In this document: one piece after another, positions 1-9,050 of the stretch | Position numbering within the stretch: position 1 is the stretch's first letter | How the letters are laid out: every line of letters starts with the position of its first letter | NCBI RefSeq assembly: GCF_019024285.1 | Contig: NZ_WMKZ01000007.1 | Location: 62,001-126,000, forward strand | DNA from: Alkalihalobacterium elongatum | Lineage (GTDB): Bacteria > Bacillota > Bacilli > Bacillales > Bacillaceae_F | Direction: 5' to 3' | Length of the DNA stretch: 64,000 bases | The notes under the pieces: generated by a model | Database searches by the model: none | Told to the model about the DNA's origin: nothing | Seen by the model: only the letters and a program-made list of their open reading frames with translations | Translations under genes and position numbers: made by a program

Positions 1-1
1 A

Positions 2-1624
2 TACCAAGAGGCAACAGGTGATGAATTAATTTATTACTTAAATCATTGTGATGCTAAAGTCGTTGTTGCTGAAGATCAAGAGCAAGTGGATAAGTTACTA
101 GAAATTGAAGAATTAATCCCAAGTGTTCAAAAGATTGTTTATTATAACGATAAGAGTATGAGGAAGTATAGTAATAAAAAACTTCTCTATATTAAAGATT
201 TACAAAAAATTGGAGAAGGATTTGGCGAAAAAGAGCCGAATTTTTTTAAACATAAATCTGAGCAAGTGTCCGGAAATGATGTAGCTATCATCTCGTACAC
301 AGCTGGATCAACTGGTGATCCAAAAGGTGTAATGTTAACGCATAGTAATTTGATTTCAACTGCACTTAATCTGGCAGAAGTGGATCCTGTTAATGAAAAA
401 GATGATTATTTATCATTTTTGCCATTGGCTTGGATTGGTGAACAGGTAATGAGTATAACAATGTCGTTATGTAAGGGTGTCTCTATTAATTTTCCTGAAC
501 AGCCGACAACTGTACTCACAGACTTAAGAGAAATAGGTCCACATACCATTTTTGCACCACCAAGAACTTATGAAAATATCATTTCTAGATTTAAGTTAAG
601 AATTGATGGAGCTACTTGGTTTAAAAGAAAAGTCTATAACTTCTTTAAACCATATGGTGAGAAAATGGCAGATGCTAAATTAAACAATAAACCAGCCTCT
701 TTATCTACTAAGATTATGTATGGTTTGGGAGACTTTCTAGTATTCAGTGCCATTCGAGATCATCTAGGCTTATCTAGAATTAAGCGGGCTTATAATAATG
801 GTGCTCCATTAGGAGAAGAAGCAATTCATTTCTTTCACTCTCTAGGCGTTAACGTGAAACATTGCTACGGTGCAACAGAAGTTTGTGGTATTTCATTTGT
901 CCAAAGAGATGGAGATATTAATAAAACGAGTGTCGGCTTACCTTTACCACATACGGAAGTGAAAATTTCTGATAACAATGAAGTACTTGTTAAAAGTCCA
1001 GGCCAATATGTCGGCTATTACAAAGATTTTCATGAAAGTATCAATGGTTGGGTCTCATTAGGAGATCAAGGTAAGTTAGAAGATGATGGTCATCTCTATA
1101 TTAAAGATCAGGCTAGTAGTATGTTTACTACTCAGAATGGTGAAACAATTGCACCGAGTTATTTTGAAAACAAATTAAAGTATAGCCGCTTTATTAAAGA
1201 GGCACTTGTCTACGGTAAAGATAAACCATATTTAGTGTCTATGATAAACATTGATATGGCAAACGTAGGGCGATGGGCTGAAAAAAACCAAATTGTTTAT
1301 ACAACATTTGCAGACCTATCTACTAAAAAAGAAGTCCTTCAGTTAATTGAAAAAGAAATTGCCAATATTATGAAGGATATTAAAAGTGAAACTCGAATTA
1401 AAAAAATAGTCATCTTCAATAAAGAACTTGATGCTGATGAAGGTGAGTTAACACGTACACAAAAAGTCCGGCGAAGCTATCTAGAAGATAAATACGAGTC
1501 GCTTCTCGAAGGATTATACTCATCAAATGGCCAAGTAACTCTAACATACAATAACGGTAATCAAAGTGATGTAAATACAAACTTAGAAGTTATTGATTTA
1601 GATACGACACAGGAGGTGGCTTAA
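2..1624 (+). CDS. Acyl-CoA synthetase-like protein of a liv-type operon (5' partial)
   Basis: The frame is open from the first bases of the window, so the N-terminus is cut off; 540 residues are visible. It belongs to the AMP-binding (ANL) superfamily, long-chain FadD/FAA branch: adenylate P-loop YTAGSTGDPKGVMLTH near visible residues 99-114, YGATE about 190 residues later, and a C-terminal ELTRTQKVRR segment. Several core motifs are altered: the usual YTSGTTG is YTAGSTG, GWxxTGD is GWVSLGD, and the DRKKD hinge region reads DQASSM. From family knowledge, such ligases sit inside LivFGHM-type operons in many bacteria and probably convert an imported acid to its CoA ester at the inner face of the membrane. 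The livH start follows three bases after the stop and its SD lies inside this gene, implying translational coupling. The substrate is unknown, and activity is uncertain given the motif changes. Confidence 0.85.
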   Translation, partial: YQEATGDELIYYLNHCDAKVVVAEDQEQVDKLLEIEELIPSVQKIVYYNDKSMRKYSNKKLLYIKDLQKIGEGFGEKEPNFFKHKSEQVSGNDVAIISYTAGSTGDPKGVMLTHSNLISTALNLAEVDPVNEKDDYLSFLPLAWIGEQVMSITMSLCKGVSINFPEQPTTVLTDLREIGPHTIFAPPRTYENIISRFKLRIDGATWFKRKVYNFFKPYGEKMADAKLNNKPASLSTKIMYGLGDFLVFSAIRDHLGLSRIKRAYNNGAPLGEEAIHFFHSLGVNVKHCYGATEVCGISFVQRDGDINKTSVGLPLPHTEVKISDNNEVLVKSPGQYVGYYKDFHESINGWVSLGDQGKLEDDGHLYIKDQASSMFTTQNGETIAPSYFENKLKYSRFIKEALVYGKDKPYLVSMINIDMANVGRWAEKNQIVYTTFADLSTKKEVLQLIEKEIANIMKDIKSETRIKKIVIFNKELDADEGELTRTQKVRRSYLEDKYESLLEGLYSSNGQVTLTYNNGNQSDVNTNLEVIDLDTTQEVA

Positions 1625-1627
1625 TAC

Positions 1628-2512
1628 ATGAGTTTTTTCTTGCAATTACTCATAACGGGTATAGTCGTTGGAAGTATTTATGCATTAGTAGCTTTAGGGT
1701 TTGTTCTAATATATAAAGCAAGTGATGCATTGAATTTAGCTAATGGCGAACTCGTCTTAATAGGTTCATATATCTGTCTTACTCTAGTCGCAGTATACAA
1801 AATTCCATTTATAATCGCAGTATTAATCACACTAGTGTTCAATGCCCTCCTCGGAATGGCAATTGAACGAGTTGTACTAAGACCTCTAATAAATGCTCCA
1901 GTTATCTCAGTCATAATGGCCACTATCGGTTTAGCTAGTTTACTAGGTGGTTTAGTTCATATGATTTGGGGACATCAAACAAAGTCATATCCATCTATCT
2001 TCCCAGCAACTCCTATTCAAATAGGAGAAATCATCATCGCTCCAGTATATTTATGGTCTTTCGTGATCGTAATGGTGTTACTAGTCATTTTTACACTCTT
2101 CTTCAAATATTCAAAAATGGGTCTTGCAATGCGAGCTGTTGCAGATGATCAAATGGCTGCGCTTTCAATGGGTATTAGCGTAAAGTCTGTATATGCTATT
2201 ACATGGGGTATTGCCGCAGTAGTTGCCGCAGTTGGTGGTGTTTTATTAGGAAATATTAACGGTGTAAACGCTTCCATGGCAACGATTGGACTTGCGGTTC
2301 TGCCAGTTGTAATTTTAGGGGGATTAGATAGTATCCCTGGTGCTATAATAGGAGGCTTTATTATTGGGGTCGTACAAAATTTAGCAGCTGGGTACTTACA
2401 ACCTATTTTTGGTGGAGGATTAAAAGAAGTAATACCTTTCATTATTGTAACGATTATACTAATGCTTAAACCAAACGGTCTCTTTGGTAAAGGCGGAATA
2501 GAAAGGGTGTGA
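1628..2512 (+). CDS. livH: Branched-chain amino acid-type ABC transporter permease (LivH)
   Basis: A 294-residue integral membrane protein of the LivH/UrtB permease family, with about eight hydrophobic segments. Typical features are an N-terminal GxxxGSIYALVALGFVLIY segment, a cytoplasmic GLAMRAVADDQMAALSMGI coupling region near residues 168-186, and a C-terminal NGLFGKGG. It forms the membrane channel with LivM (next gene), energised by LivF and a LivG outside the window. GGAGGTGG overlaps the end of the preceding gene. The family also carries amides, urea and aromatic or aliphatic acids, so the ligase in the operon suggests the cargo may be an acid rather than an amino acid; that is inference. 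Confidence 0.9.
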   Translation: MSFFLQLLITGIVVGSIYALVALGFVLIYKASDALNLANGELVLIGSYICLTLVAVYKIPFIIAVLITLVFNALLGMAIERVVLRPLINAPVISVIMATIGLASLLGGLVHMIWGHQTKSYPSIFPATPIQIGEIIIAPVYLWSFVIVMVLLVIFTLFFKYSKMGLAMRAVADDQMAALSMGISVKSVYAITWGIAAVVAAVGGVLLGNINGVNASMATIGLAVLPVVILGGLDSIPGAIIGGFIIGVVQNLAAGYLQPIFGGGLKEVIPFIIVTIILMLKPNGLFGKGGIERV

Positions 2513-2516
2513 ATAT

Positions 2517-3578
2517 ATGAGGAATCCATTTGTTGTGGAATGTGGAAACTATAAGACTAGTTATAGTAGAGATATGGAACTGTTCCGTACTCCACAGATG
2601 AAATTGAGAATGTTGATTATCGTAATCTTATTATTCTTGTTTCCGCTAGTAGCTTCTAATTATGTTGTTGGTCTTGCTACATTGTGTGCAATAGCAGTCA
2701 TTGGGGCAATTGGATTAAATATATTAACTGGATTTACTGGCCAAATTTCTGTTGGGGTTGGTGCCTTCTTAGCGGTAGGTGGATACACCTCAGCCATCTT
2801 AACTATGACATTAGGGTGGAGCTTTTGGATTGCACTTCCTCTTGCTGGTTTAGTTACAGCTGTTATTGGTGGGCTTTTCGGAATTCCATCATTAAGGCTA
2901 AAAGGTTTATATTTAGCAATTGCGACATTAGCTGCTCAAGTAGTCATTCTTTGGATCATTGGTCGTTGGACTAGTCTAACTGGTGGTGGCGCGGGGATGG
3001 TATTAAGTCGCCCATCTATTGGTGGATATACTTTTTCTAGTCATAATAGTTATTACTTTCTATGCTTAACAATTGCGGTGCTAACAACTATCTATGCTCT
3101 TAATCTATTCCGTACACGTACAGGTCGTGCATTTCTTGCAGTAAGAGACCGGGATGTCGCTGCACAAATAATGGGAATAAACTTGTTTAGCTACAAAGTA
3201 ATGTCATTTGCAATCTCTTCTTTTATCGTAGGTATCGCAGGTGCACTACTTGCTCACTATACGATGGTAGTTACAGTAGAACTTTATAGTATCGAAGTTT
3301 CAATTCAATATTTAGCAATGATATTAGTAGGCGGACTAGGTAGTGTATTTGGAGCAATATTAGGAGCTATTTTTATCACACTACTTCCAGTTGGATTGGG
3401 TTACATGGTCGAATTTTTAACCATCTATATGCCAAATGCTTATCACCTTCTTTCATCGTTCCGTGAGTTTGTATTCGGATTAGTAATTATTTTGTTTTTA
3501 ATCTTTGAACCAGGTGGCTTAGTTCACATTTGGAATAATATAAAAAATTATTTCAGATTATGGCCATTTTCTTATTAA
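2517..3578 (+). CDS. livM: Branched-chain amino acid-type ABC transporter permease (LivM)
   Basis: A 353-residue LivM-family permease that pairs with LivH. It begins with a hydrophilic stretch of about 35 residues containing YSRDMELFRT, then some nine membrane segments, with GLNILTGFTGQISVGVGAFL near residues 60-80 and the coupling loop RAFLAVRDRDVAAQIMGI near 202-220. That N-terminal extension resembles what I recall from proteobacterial LivM proteins encoded beside acyl-CoA ligases, so the cassette may be conserved across phyla or transferred. It starts 4 bp after livH with SD GGGTG. The ORF ends about 90 bp before the binding-protein gene. Confidence 0.9.
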   Translation: MRNPFVVECGNYKTSYSRDMELFRTPQMKLRMLIIVILLFLFPLVASNYVVGLATLCAIAVIGAIGLNILTGFTGQISVGVGAFLAVGGYTSAILTMTLGWSFWIALPLAGLVTAVIGGLFGIPSLRLKGLYLAIATLAAQVVILWIIGRWTSLTGGGAGMVLSRPSIGGYTFSSHNSYYFLCLTIAVLTTIYALNLFRTRTGRAFLAVRDRDVAAQIMGINLFSYKVMSFAISSFIVGIAGALLAHYTMVVTVELYSIEVSIQYLAMILVGGLGSVFGAILGAIFITLLPVGLGYMVEFLTIYMPNAYHLLSSFREFVFGLVIILFLIFEPGGLVHIWNNIKNYFRLWPFSY

Positions 3579-3671
3579 GGTTCAAAATGTATCTAAATAC
3601 TTAGGGATTACGAAGTCCTACATAAAGGGCCTTCATCCAATATACGATGTATCTAATAAGGGGGAAATTAA

Positions 3672-4949
3672 ATGAAAAAAAGTCATTGGAAAAAAACGAT
3701 GGCAACTGTTGCAACATCTGTACTAGCATTAGGTTTGCTTGCAGGATGTGGGGGAAATGAAGCATCTAGTGATACATCAAACGACTCAACGGACTCTGGA
3801 AAAGTAGTTAAATTAGGAGGGATTTTCGATGAGTCAGGTGCAACTGGAGATGTAGGGGCACCATATGCAGAAGGTGAAAGGGCTTTCTTCGAATACTTAA
3901 ATTCAAATGGCGGTGTGGATGGCTATAAAATTGATTTTGTTGGTGAGGATTATGCTTATGATACAAGTCGAGCACAACAAGTTTATCAATCATTAAGAGA
4001 CCGTCATGAAGTTGCAGCTGTTCTAGGATGGGGGACAGCGGATACAGAAGCATTACGTCAACAAATTATTAACGATGAAATTCCATTTTTCTCCGCTTCT
4101 TATTCTGAAAATTTAAAAGATACCGGGAATGAAAGTGGGTTTAACTTCCTCGTAGCAGCAAGTTATTCAGATCAAGGTCGTGCGATGCTTGAATGGATTG
4201 GCGAAAATCATGAAGGAAGTTCACCAGCAACTGTAGCTCTCGTGTATCATGCTGGTCACCCATTTAGTGAATCACCGATACAAGATATGAAGGACTATGC
4301 GGCTGAAAACTTAGCTGGTGTTGTAGAGGTTGTTCCAGATATTCAGATTGAACTTGGTGATACAGATCCACAAACGACATTGCAATCATGGGCAAGAAAT
4401 AATGAAGCTCCAGATTATGCAATCATTAACTATACTTGGAACCAAACAAGAAATGTTGTTCGTGATGGGAAACAACTTGGATGGGATACACAGTTTATGG
4501 GCTTAAACTGGACTGCAGGGGAAGGTTTAGTACCTGAAGGAAGTGATAACCAACAATGGGTTGACGCTTTAGATGGATTTATTGGTGTAGTAACACATGC
4601 ATTCCCAACTGAAGACCTTCCAGGTATGGCACCAATTGTAGAATACTTAGAGTCAAAAGGTAAAACTGTTGAAGATATTAACCAAAAGTTTGTTCAAGGA
4701 TGGGCAACAGCTTCAATCATGGCAGAAGCAATAAGAATTGCAATTGCCGAAACTGATGGGGAAGTTACAGGACCAGCTATTCGAGCAGCAATTGAATCTA
4801 TTGATAACTTTGATCTAGGTGGTTTAGGTGCAAATGTATCATTCGCTCCTGATAATCATGCAGGTACAGACCAAATTCGTTTAGGGCAACTTAAAAACGG
4901 TGAGTGGGATATTATTACTGAATACTTTGGTGTTAGTGACATGCGTTAA
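3672..4949 (+). CDS. Liv-type ABC transporter substrate-binding lipoprotein
   Basis: A 425-residue periplasmic-binding-protein-like lipoprotein (Peripla_BP_6 / LivK-like). A lysine-rich signal peptide is followed by the lipobox LLAGC, with the modified cysteine near residue 26, then an acidic Ser/Asp/Thr-rich linker. The mature part starts VVKLGGIFDESGATGDVGAP, the usual LivK fold opening. It should capture the ligand outside the membrane and deliver it to LivHM. It has a strong SD (AAGGGGGAAATTAA before ATG). The surrounding acyl-CoA ligases make an organic or fatty acid a reasonable guess for the ligand, but nothing in the sequence fixes it. Confidence 0.88.
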   Translation: MKKSHWKKTMATVATSVLALGLLAGCGGNEASSDTSNDSTDSGKVVKLGGIFDESGATGDVGAPYAEGERAFFEYLNSNGGVDGYKIDFVGEDYAYDTSRAQQVYQSLRDRHEVAAVLGWGTADTEALRQQIINDEIPFFSASYSENLKDTGNESGFNFLVAASYSDQGRAMLEWIGENHEGSSPATVALVYHAGHPFSESPIQDMKDYAAENLAGVVEVVPDIQIELGDTDPQTTLQSWARNNEAPDYAIINYTWNQTRNVVRDGKQLGWDTQFMGLNWTAGEGLVPEGSDNQQWVDALDGFIGVVTHAFPTEDLPGMAPIVEYLESKGKTVEDINQKFVQGWATASIMAEAIRIAIAETDGEVTGPAIRAAIESIDNFDLGGLGANVSFAPDNHAGTDQIRLGQLKNGEWDIITEYFGVSDMR

Positions 4950-4959
4950 TTAAATGGAA

Positions 4960-4987
4960 AGAGGGTACTTGCCGCTTAGTACCCTCT
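4960..4987 (+). terminator. Hairpin without U-run between binding protein and livF
   Basis: A perfect 10-bp stem (AGAGGGTACT / AGTACCCTCT) with an 8-nt loop sits just after the binding-protein stop. No T-run follows, so it is more likely a processing or stabilising 3' hairpin, or a weak attenuator, than a full terminator. Such hairpins often raise the level of binding-protein mRNA over the downstream ATPase. Confidence 0.5.
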
Positions 4988-5121
4988 CCATAAAAAAGTA
5001 TTTTAGTAGCTCTATAAGTGTTCCCTATTTTCTGTATTTTAACTAGGCGTGGGCAGTTAGCCAAAGAACGACTAGCTTAGTATTTATTAGTTTCTATGTC
5101 TTTATATAGGGAGGGTAAACG

Positions 5122-5910
5122 ATGCTCCGTCTAAACAATATAGAGGTTGTTTATAACAAAATCATATTAGCCATTAAAGGAATGTCACTTGAGGTACCCG
5201 ATGGGAAGATTGTTGCTCTTTTAGGAAGTAATGGAGCAGGTAAATCTACAACCCTGAAGGCTATTTCAGGGTTATTAAAAAATGAAGGTGGCCAAGTGAC
5301 CGACGGCTACATAGAATTTGAAGGTGAAAAAATTAGTGGGACTGATCCCGATAGGATTGTAAGAAAAGGAATTTTCCAATGCATTGAAGGTAGGAGAGTT
5401 TTTAAACATCTTACAGTAGAAGAAAATTTACTTGCAGGTGCATATACTAGAAAAGACCGAAAAAACATTTCGGAAGATCTAGAGAGAGTTTATCATTACT
5501 TTCCAAAGTTAAAAACTCTAAGGAATAGAGCATCTGGGCTTCTGTCAGGTGGGGAACAACAAATGCTTGCTATAGGAAGAGGTATTATGGCAAAGCCCAA
5601 AATATTATTGCTTGATGAGCCTTCTCTAGGAATCGCACCACTTCTAGTAAAAGAAATCTTCGAGAATATTAAACAGATCAACAAAGAAGAAGGTACTTCA
5701 ATTCTAGTAGTTGAACAAAATGCCAATGTTGCCCTTTCGATCTCTGACTTTGGATACATCATGGAAAATGGAAGGATTGTGATGGAAGGTCCTGTAGATC
5801 AATTGCTTTCCAACGAAGGAGTTCGCGAGTCCTATTTGGGGATGAACAAAGAAGGAAAGAAAAGTTTCCGTGAGGTTAAATCGTATAAAAAAATTAAACG
5901 TTGGGTGTAA
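5122..5910 (+). CDS. livF: Branched-chain amino acid-type ABC transporter ATPase (LivF)
   Basis: A 262-residue ABC ATPase of the LivF subfamily: Walker A GSNGAGKST near residues 35-43, the LivF-typical CIEGRRVFKHLTVEENL, signature LSGGEQQMLAIGRGI, Walker B ILLLDEPSLGIAP. It powers the LivHM channel together with LivG, which should be encoded left of the window. The C-terminus is about 20 residues longer than usual and basic. SD GGGAGGG precedes the ATG. The 170-bp gap before it holds only the preceding hairpin, so it probably stays in the same transcript. Confidence 0.9.
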   Translation: MLRLNNIEVVYNKIILAIKGMSLEVPDGKIVALLGSNGAGKSTTLKAISGLLKNEGGQVTDGYIEFEGEKISGTDPDRIVRKGIFQCIEGRRVFKHLTVEENLLAGAYTRKDRKNISEDLERVYHYFPKLKTLRNRASGLLSGGEQQMLAIGRGIMAKPKILLLDEPSLGIAPLLVKEIFENIKQINKEEGTSILVVEQNANVALSISDFGYIMENGRIVMEGPVDQLLSNEGVRESYLGMNKEGKKSFREVKSYKKIKRWV

Positions 5911-5964
5911 ATTAGGTATTTTTTTCAGAGAGAGATACTACCTTATTAAGAGGTAATAAATTTA

Positions 5965-6017
5965 AGAGGTTGATTAATTCTGTTAACTAGTTTAAGCGAC
6001 TAGCAATCTCTTTTTTT
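5965..6017 (+). terminator. Rho-independent terminator of the liv operon
   Basis: The outer stem AGAGGTTG / CAATCTCT (one G-U) encloses an inner stem CTAGT / ACTAG, followed by seven Ts. It lies between livF and yngJ and separates the transport operon from the catabolic one. Confidence 0.5.
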
Positions 6018-6089
6018 CAAAAAAATTGAACAATCGCTCAGTCGCAAAAATTAAAAAATATATTATTAAATCTTAGGAGGAAGAAAATT

Positions 6090-7256
6090 ATGAACTTTGA
6101 ATTAACGAAAGAACAACAAATGATCCGTGACATGGTAAGAGACTTTGCACAAAATGAGGTAGCTCCAAAGGCAGAACACGTTGATAAAACAGCTGAATTT
6201 CCAATTGAAACGTTCAAAAAGATGGGTGAACTAGGAATGCTTGGTATCCCGTTCCCAGAGCAATATGGTGGATCTGGCGGTGACACGATCTCTTACGCTC
6301 TATCTGTTGAGGAAATTGGTCGTGCATGCGGCAGTACAGGATTAAGTTATGCAGCAGCTGTTTCTTTAGGTGCAAGTCCAATTTATTATTTTGGTACTGA
6401 AAAGCAAAAACAAGACCACCTAGTTCCACTTGCTTCAGGGCAAGCGTTAGGTTCGTTCGGGTTAACAGAACCAAATGCTGGATCAGATGCTGGCGGTACA
6501 CAAACACGTGCAGTAATTGAAGGTAATGATTACATTATTAATGGTGAAAAATGCTGGATTACTAATGCTGGATTTGCAAGAACAGTTATTGTAACAGCTG
6601 TAACAGGAAAGGATTCAAGAGGTAAGAATATCATTTCTGCAATTATTGTTCCAACAGGTACACCTGGCTTCACAATTAATAGTAACTACGAAAAAATGGG
6701 AGTTCGTGGATCAAATACATCAGAATTAGTTCTAGAAGATGTACGTGTTCCAACTGAAAACCTTTTAGGTGACCCTCAAGCAGGATTTAAGCAATTTTTA
6801 TATACACTTGATGGTGGAAGAATTTCAATTGCTGCATTAGCAGTTGGTATTGCTCAAGGTGCTTTTGATAAAGCATTAGCTTATTCAAAGGAAAGAAAAC
6901 AATTTGGTCAATCCATCTCCAACTTCCAAGCAATCCAATTTAAACTTGCAGACATGGCTATGGAAATTGAGCTTGCAAGAAATATGGTACTTAAAGCAGC
7001 ATGGTTAAAAGATCAAGAAAAACCATTTTCTATAGAAGCTGCTTATGCAAAATTGTTTGCGTCTGAAATGGCTACTCGAGTTTGTAATCATGCAATCCAG
7101 ATTCATGGTGGTTACGGTTACATGCGTGAATATGAAGTGGAAAGAATGTTAAGAGATGCTAAATTAATGGAAATTGGAGAAGGAACTTCTGAAGTACAAC
7201 GTATGGTTATTGCTCGTAACTTAGGTTGCGGTGAAAAGGCTAGAGTTAAAGCGTAA
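6090..7256 (+). CDS. yngJ: Acyl-CoA dehydrogenase, probable isovaleryl-CoA dehydrogenase
   Basis: A 388-residue FAD-dependent acyl-CoA dehydrogenase with the three usual domains. Motifs include FGLTEPNAGSDAGGTQTRA near 125-143, CWITNAG, the hinge YSKERKQFGQSISNFQAIQ, and a C-terminal IHGGYGYMREYEVERMLRDA plus IGEGTSEVQRMVIARNL. It opens an operon in exactly the order of the B. subtilis yngJ-I-H-HB-G-F-E leucine-degradation genes, so its likely reaction is isovaleryl-CoA to 3-methylcrotonyl-CoA, passing electrons to ETF. SD TTAGGAGGAAG is near ideal. Chain specificity cannot be read from the sequence alone; context supports the branched substrate. Confidence 0.9.
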   Translation: MNFELTKEQQMIRDMVRDFAQNEVAPKAEHVDKTAEFPIETFKKMGELGMLGIPFPEQYGGSGGDTISYALSVEEIGRACGSTGLSYAAAVSLGASPIYYFGTEKQKQDHLVPLASGQALGSFGLTEPNAGSDAGGTQTRAVIEGNDYIINGEKCWITNAGFARTVIVTAVTGKDSRGKNIISAIIVPTGTPGFTINSNYEKMGVRGSNTSELVLEDVRVPTENLLGDPQAGFKQFLYTLDGGRISIAALAVGIAQGAFDKALAYSKERKQFGQSISNFQAIQFKLADMAMEIELARNMVLKAAWLKDQEKPFSIEAAYAKLFASEMATRVCNHAIQIHGGYGYMREYEVERMLRDAKLMEIGEGTSEVQRMVIARNLGCGEKARVKA

Positions 7257-7297
7257 GTCAAATCATACTAGTTATGTAATTAAAGGAGGAAAACAAA

Positions 7298-8953
7298 TTG
7301 GCGGAGTTAATGGATATAACTGTTGGTAGATTGCTAGAAGAGGTAGCAGAAAAACAACCAACTCATGAAGCTGTCGTTTATCCAGATCGGGGATTACGTT
7401 ATACGTATCAACAGTTTGATGAGTTATGTCGTCAAGTTGCAAAGGGCCTTATGAAGCTTGGCATTGAGCGCGGTCAGAATGTTGCTATATGGTCGACAAA
7501 TATGCCAGAGTGGCTAACTTCTCAATTTGCAACAGGAAAGATGGGGGCTGTATTAGTTACGGTTAATACGAACTATCGCACCGCTGAGCTTGAATACCTA
7601 CTGAAACAATCAGATTCTACAACGTTAATTTTAATGGATTCATATCGTGGGGCTTCTTATATCGATATGCTCTATGAAATTATTCCAGAATTGAAGACAT
7701 CAGAACCAGGAAAATTACAATCTAAAAAACTGCCCCATTTGAAAAATATTGTATTTCTAGGTGATGAACGTAAGCCTGGAATGTATACATGGTCAGATAT
7801 TCTAGAGATGGGTGACCAAGTTACGGATGCAGAATTAAATGAACGAATGGCTTCACTTGATCCAGACGATGTAATTAATATGCAATATACTTCTGGAACA
7901 ACGGGGTTCCCAAAAGGAGTAATGCTAACCCATAATAACTTAGTTAACAATGCTATGAATATTGCAGAATGTATGAATTTATCAAATGAAGATCGAATGT
8001 GCATCCCAGTTCCATTCTTCCATTGTTTTGGATGCGTCCTTGGTACAATGGCCTGCGTAACTGTTGGTGCGACAATGATACCTATTCAGGAGTTTGATCC
8101 AAAACAAGTTCTGCAAGCTGTTCAGGATGAGAAATGTACTGCGTTACATGGTGTACCAACAATGTTTATAGCAGAATTAAATGATAAGGAATTTGAAAGC
8201 TATGACTTATCATCCTTGCGTACGGGCATCATGGCAGGCTCAAATTGTCCAATTGAAGTTATGAAGGCTGTAATTGAGCGTATGGGAGCTTCTGAAATTA
8301 CGATAGCTTATGGACAAACAGAATCCTCACCTGTAATCACTCAAACGCGTGTCCATGATTCGCTAGAGAGACGCGTCGAAACAGTAGGCCGCGCTCTACC
8401 AAATGTCGAAGTGAAGATTGTTGAACCTGGGACAGAGAACGAGGTACCTCGAGGAGTTCAAGGTGAGCTTTGTACACGAGGTTACCATGTTATGAAAGGA
8501 TATTATAAGAATCCTGAAGCGACTGCTGCAGCATTAACGGAAGATGGTTGGCTTCACACAGGTGATTTAGCTGTTATGGACCAAGAAGGGTATTGTCGAA
8601 TTACGGGTCGTCTCAAAGATATGATTATTCGTGGTGGGGAAAATGTGTACCCGCGTGAAATTGAGGAATTCTTATACCAACATCCAAAAGTGCTAGACGT
8701 ACAAGTAGTTGGTGTACCAGACCCGAAATTTGGCGAAGAAGTTTCAGCATGGATTGTATTAAAAGAAGGAGAATCTGCTACTTCTGACGAAATACGTAAT
8801 TATTGCAAAGGAAAAATTTCTCGGTACAAAATTCCACGCTATATCGAGTTCGTTTCAGAATATCCGATGACTGCGTCTGGAAAAATCCAAAAATTCAAAC
8901 TTCGAGAAGTTGCTATGGAACGATTTAATTTAACCGAGTCTGCAGAAGTTTAA
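7298..8953 (+). CDS. yngI: Acyl-CoA synthetase (YngI type)
   Basis: A 551-residue AMP-forming acyl-CoA ligase with intact motifs: QYTSGTTGFPKGVMLTHNN near 195-213, YGQTESSP, GWLHTGDLAVMD, GRLKDMIIRGGENVYPREIE, and the catalytic lysine in TASGKIQKFKLRE near the C-terminus. The start is TTG at 7298, about 9 nt after AAAGGAGGA; the in-frame ATG 12 bp further is less well placed. Second gene of the isovalerate/leucine operon, it probably activates a short or medium branched acid such as isovalerate to its CoA thioester in the cytoplasm. It is a much more canonical enzyme than the ligase at the left edge. Confidence 0.88.
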   Translation: MAELMDITVGRLLEEVAEKQPTHEAVVYPDRGLRYTYQQFDELCRQVAKGLMKLGIERGQNVAIWSTNMPEWLTSQFATGKMGAVLVTVNTNYRTAELEYLLKQSDSTTLILMDSYRGASYIDMLYEIIPELKTSEPGKLQSKKLPHLKNIVFLGDERKPGMYTWSDILEMGDQVTDAELNERMASLDPDDVINMQYTSGTTGFPKGVMLTHNNLVNNAMNIAECMNLSNEDRMCIPVPFFHCFGCVLGTMACVTVGATMIPIQEFDPKQVLQAVQDEKCTALHGVPTMFIAELNDKEFESYDLSSLRTGIMAGSNCPIEVMKAVIERMGASEITIAYGQTESSPVITQTRVHDSLERRVETVGRALPNVEVKIVEPGTENEVPRGVQGELCTRGYHVMKGYYKNPEATAAALTEDGWLHTGDLAVMDQEGYCRITGRLKDMIIRGGENVYPREIEEFLYQHPKVLDVQVVGVPDPKFGEEVSAWIVLKEGESATSDEIRNYCKGKISRYKIPRYIEFVSEYPMTASGKIQKFKLREVAMERFNLTESAEV

Positions 8954-8972
8954 CTTTTTGTAAGCGTTATCA

Positions 8973-9012
8973 GATATTGGAGAACCTTGTCGAAACAACG
9001 TTCTCCAATATC
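8973..9012 (+). other. Strong intra-operon hairpin between yngI and yngH
   Basis: Perfect 13-bp arms GATATTGGAGAAC / GTTCTCCAATATC surround an inner TTGT-CGAA-ACAA mini-stem with a CGAA loop. There is no T-run. It fills most of the 97-bp gap and may act as an RNase processing or stability site that sets the ratio of ligase to carboxylase mRNA; a role is inference. Confidence 0.6.
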
Positions 9013-9050
9013 CCACTTTATTTAAAAAATATATTAAAGAGGTGAAGTCA

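Noticed and set aside
6026-6046. Possible TetR/FadR operator TTGAACAATCGCTCAGTCGC before yngJ
   Set aside because: The two half-sites match at only about 4 of 8 positions and do not fit the FadR consensus well.
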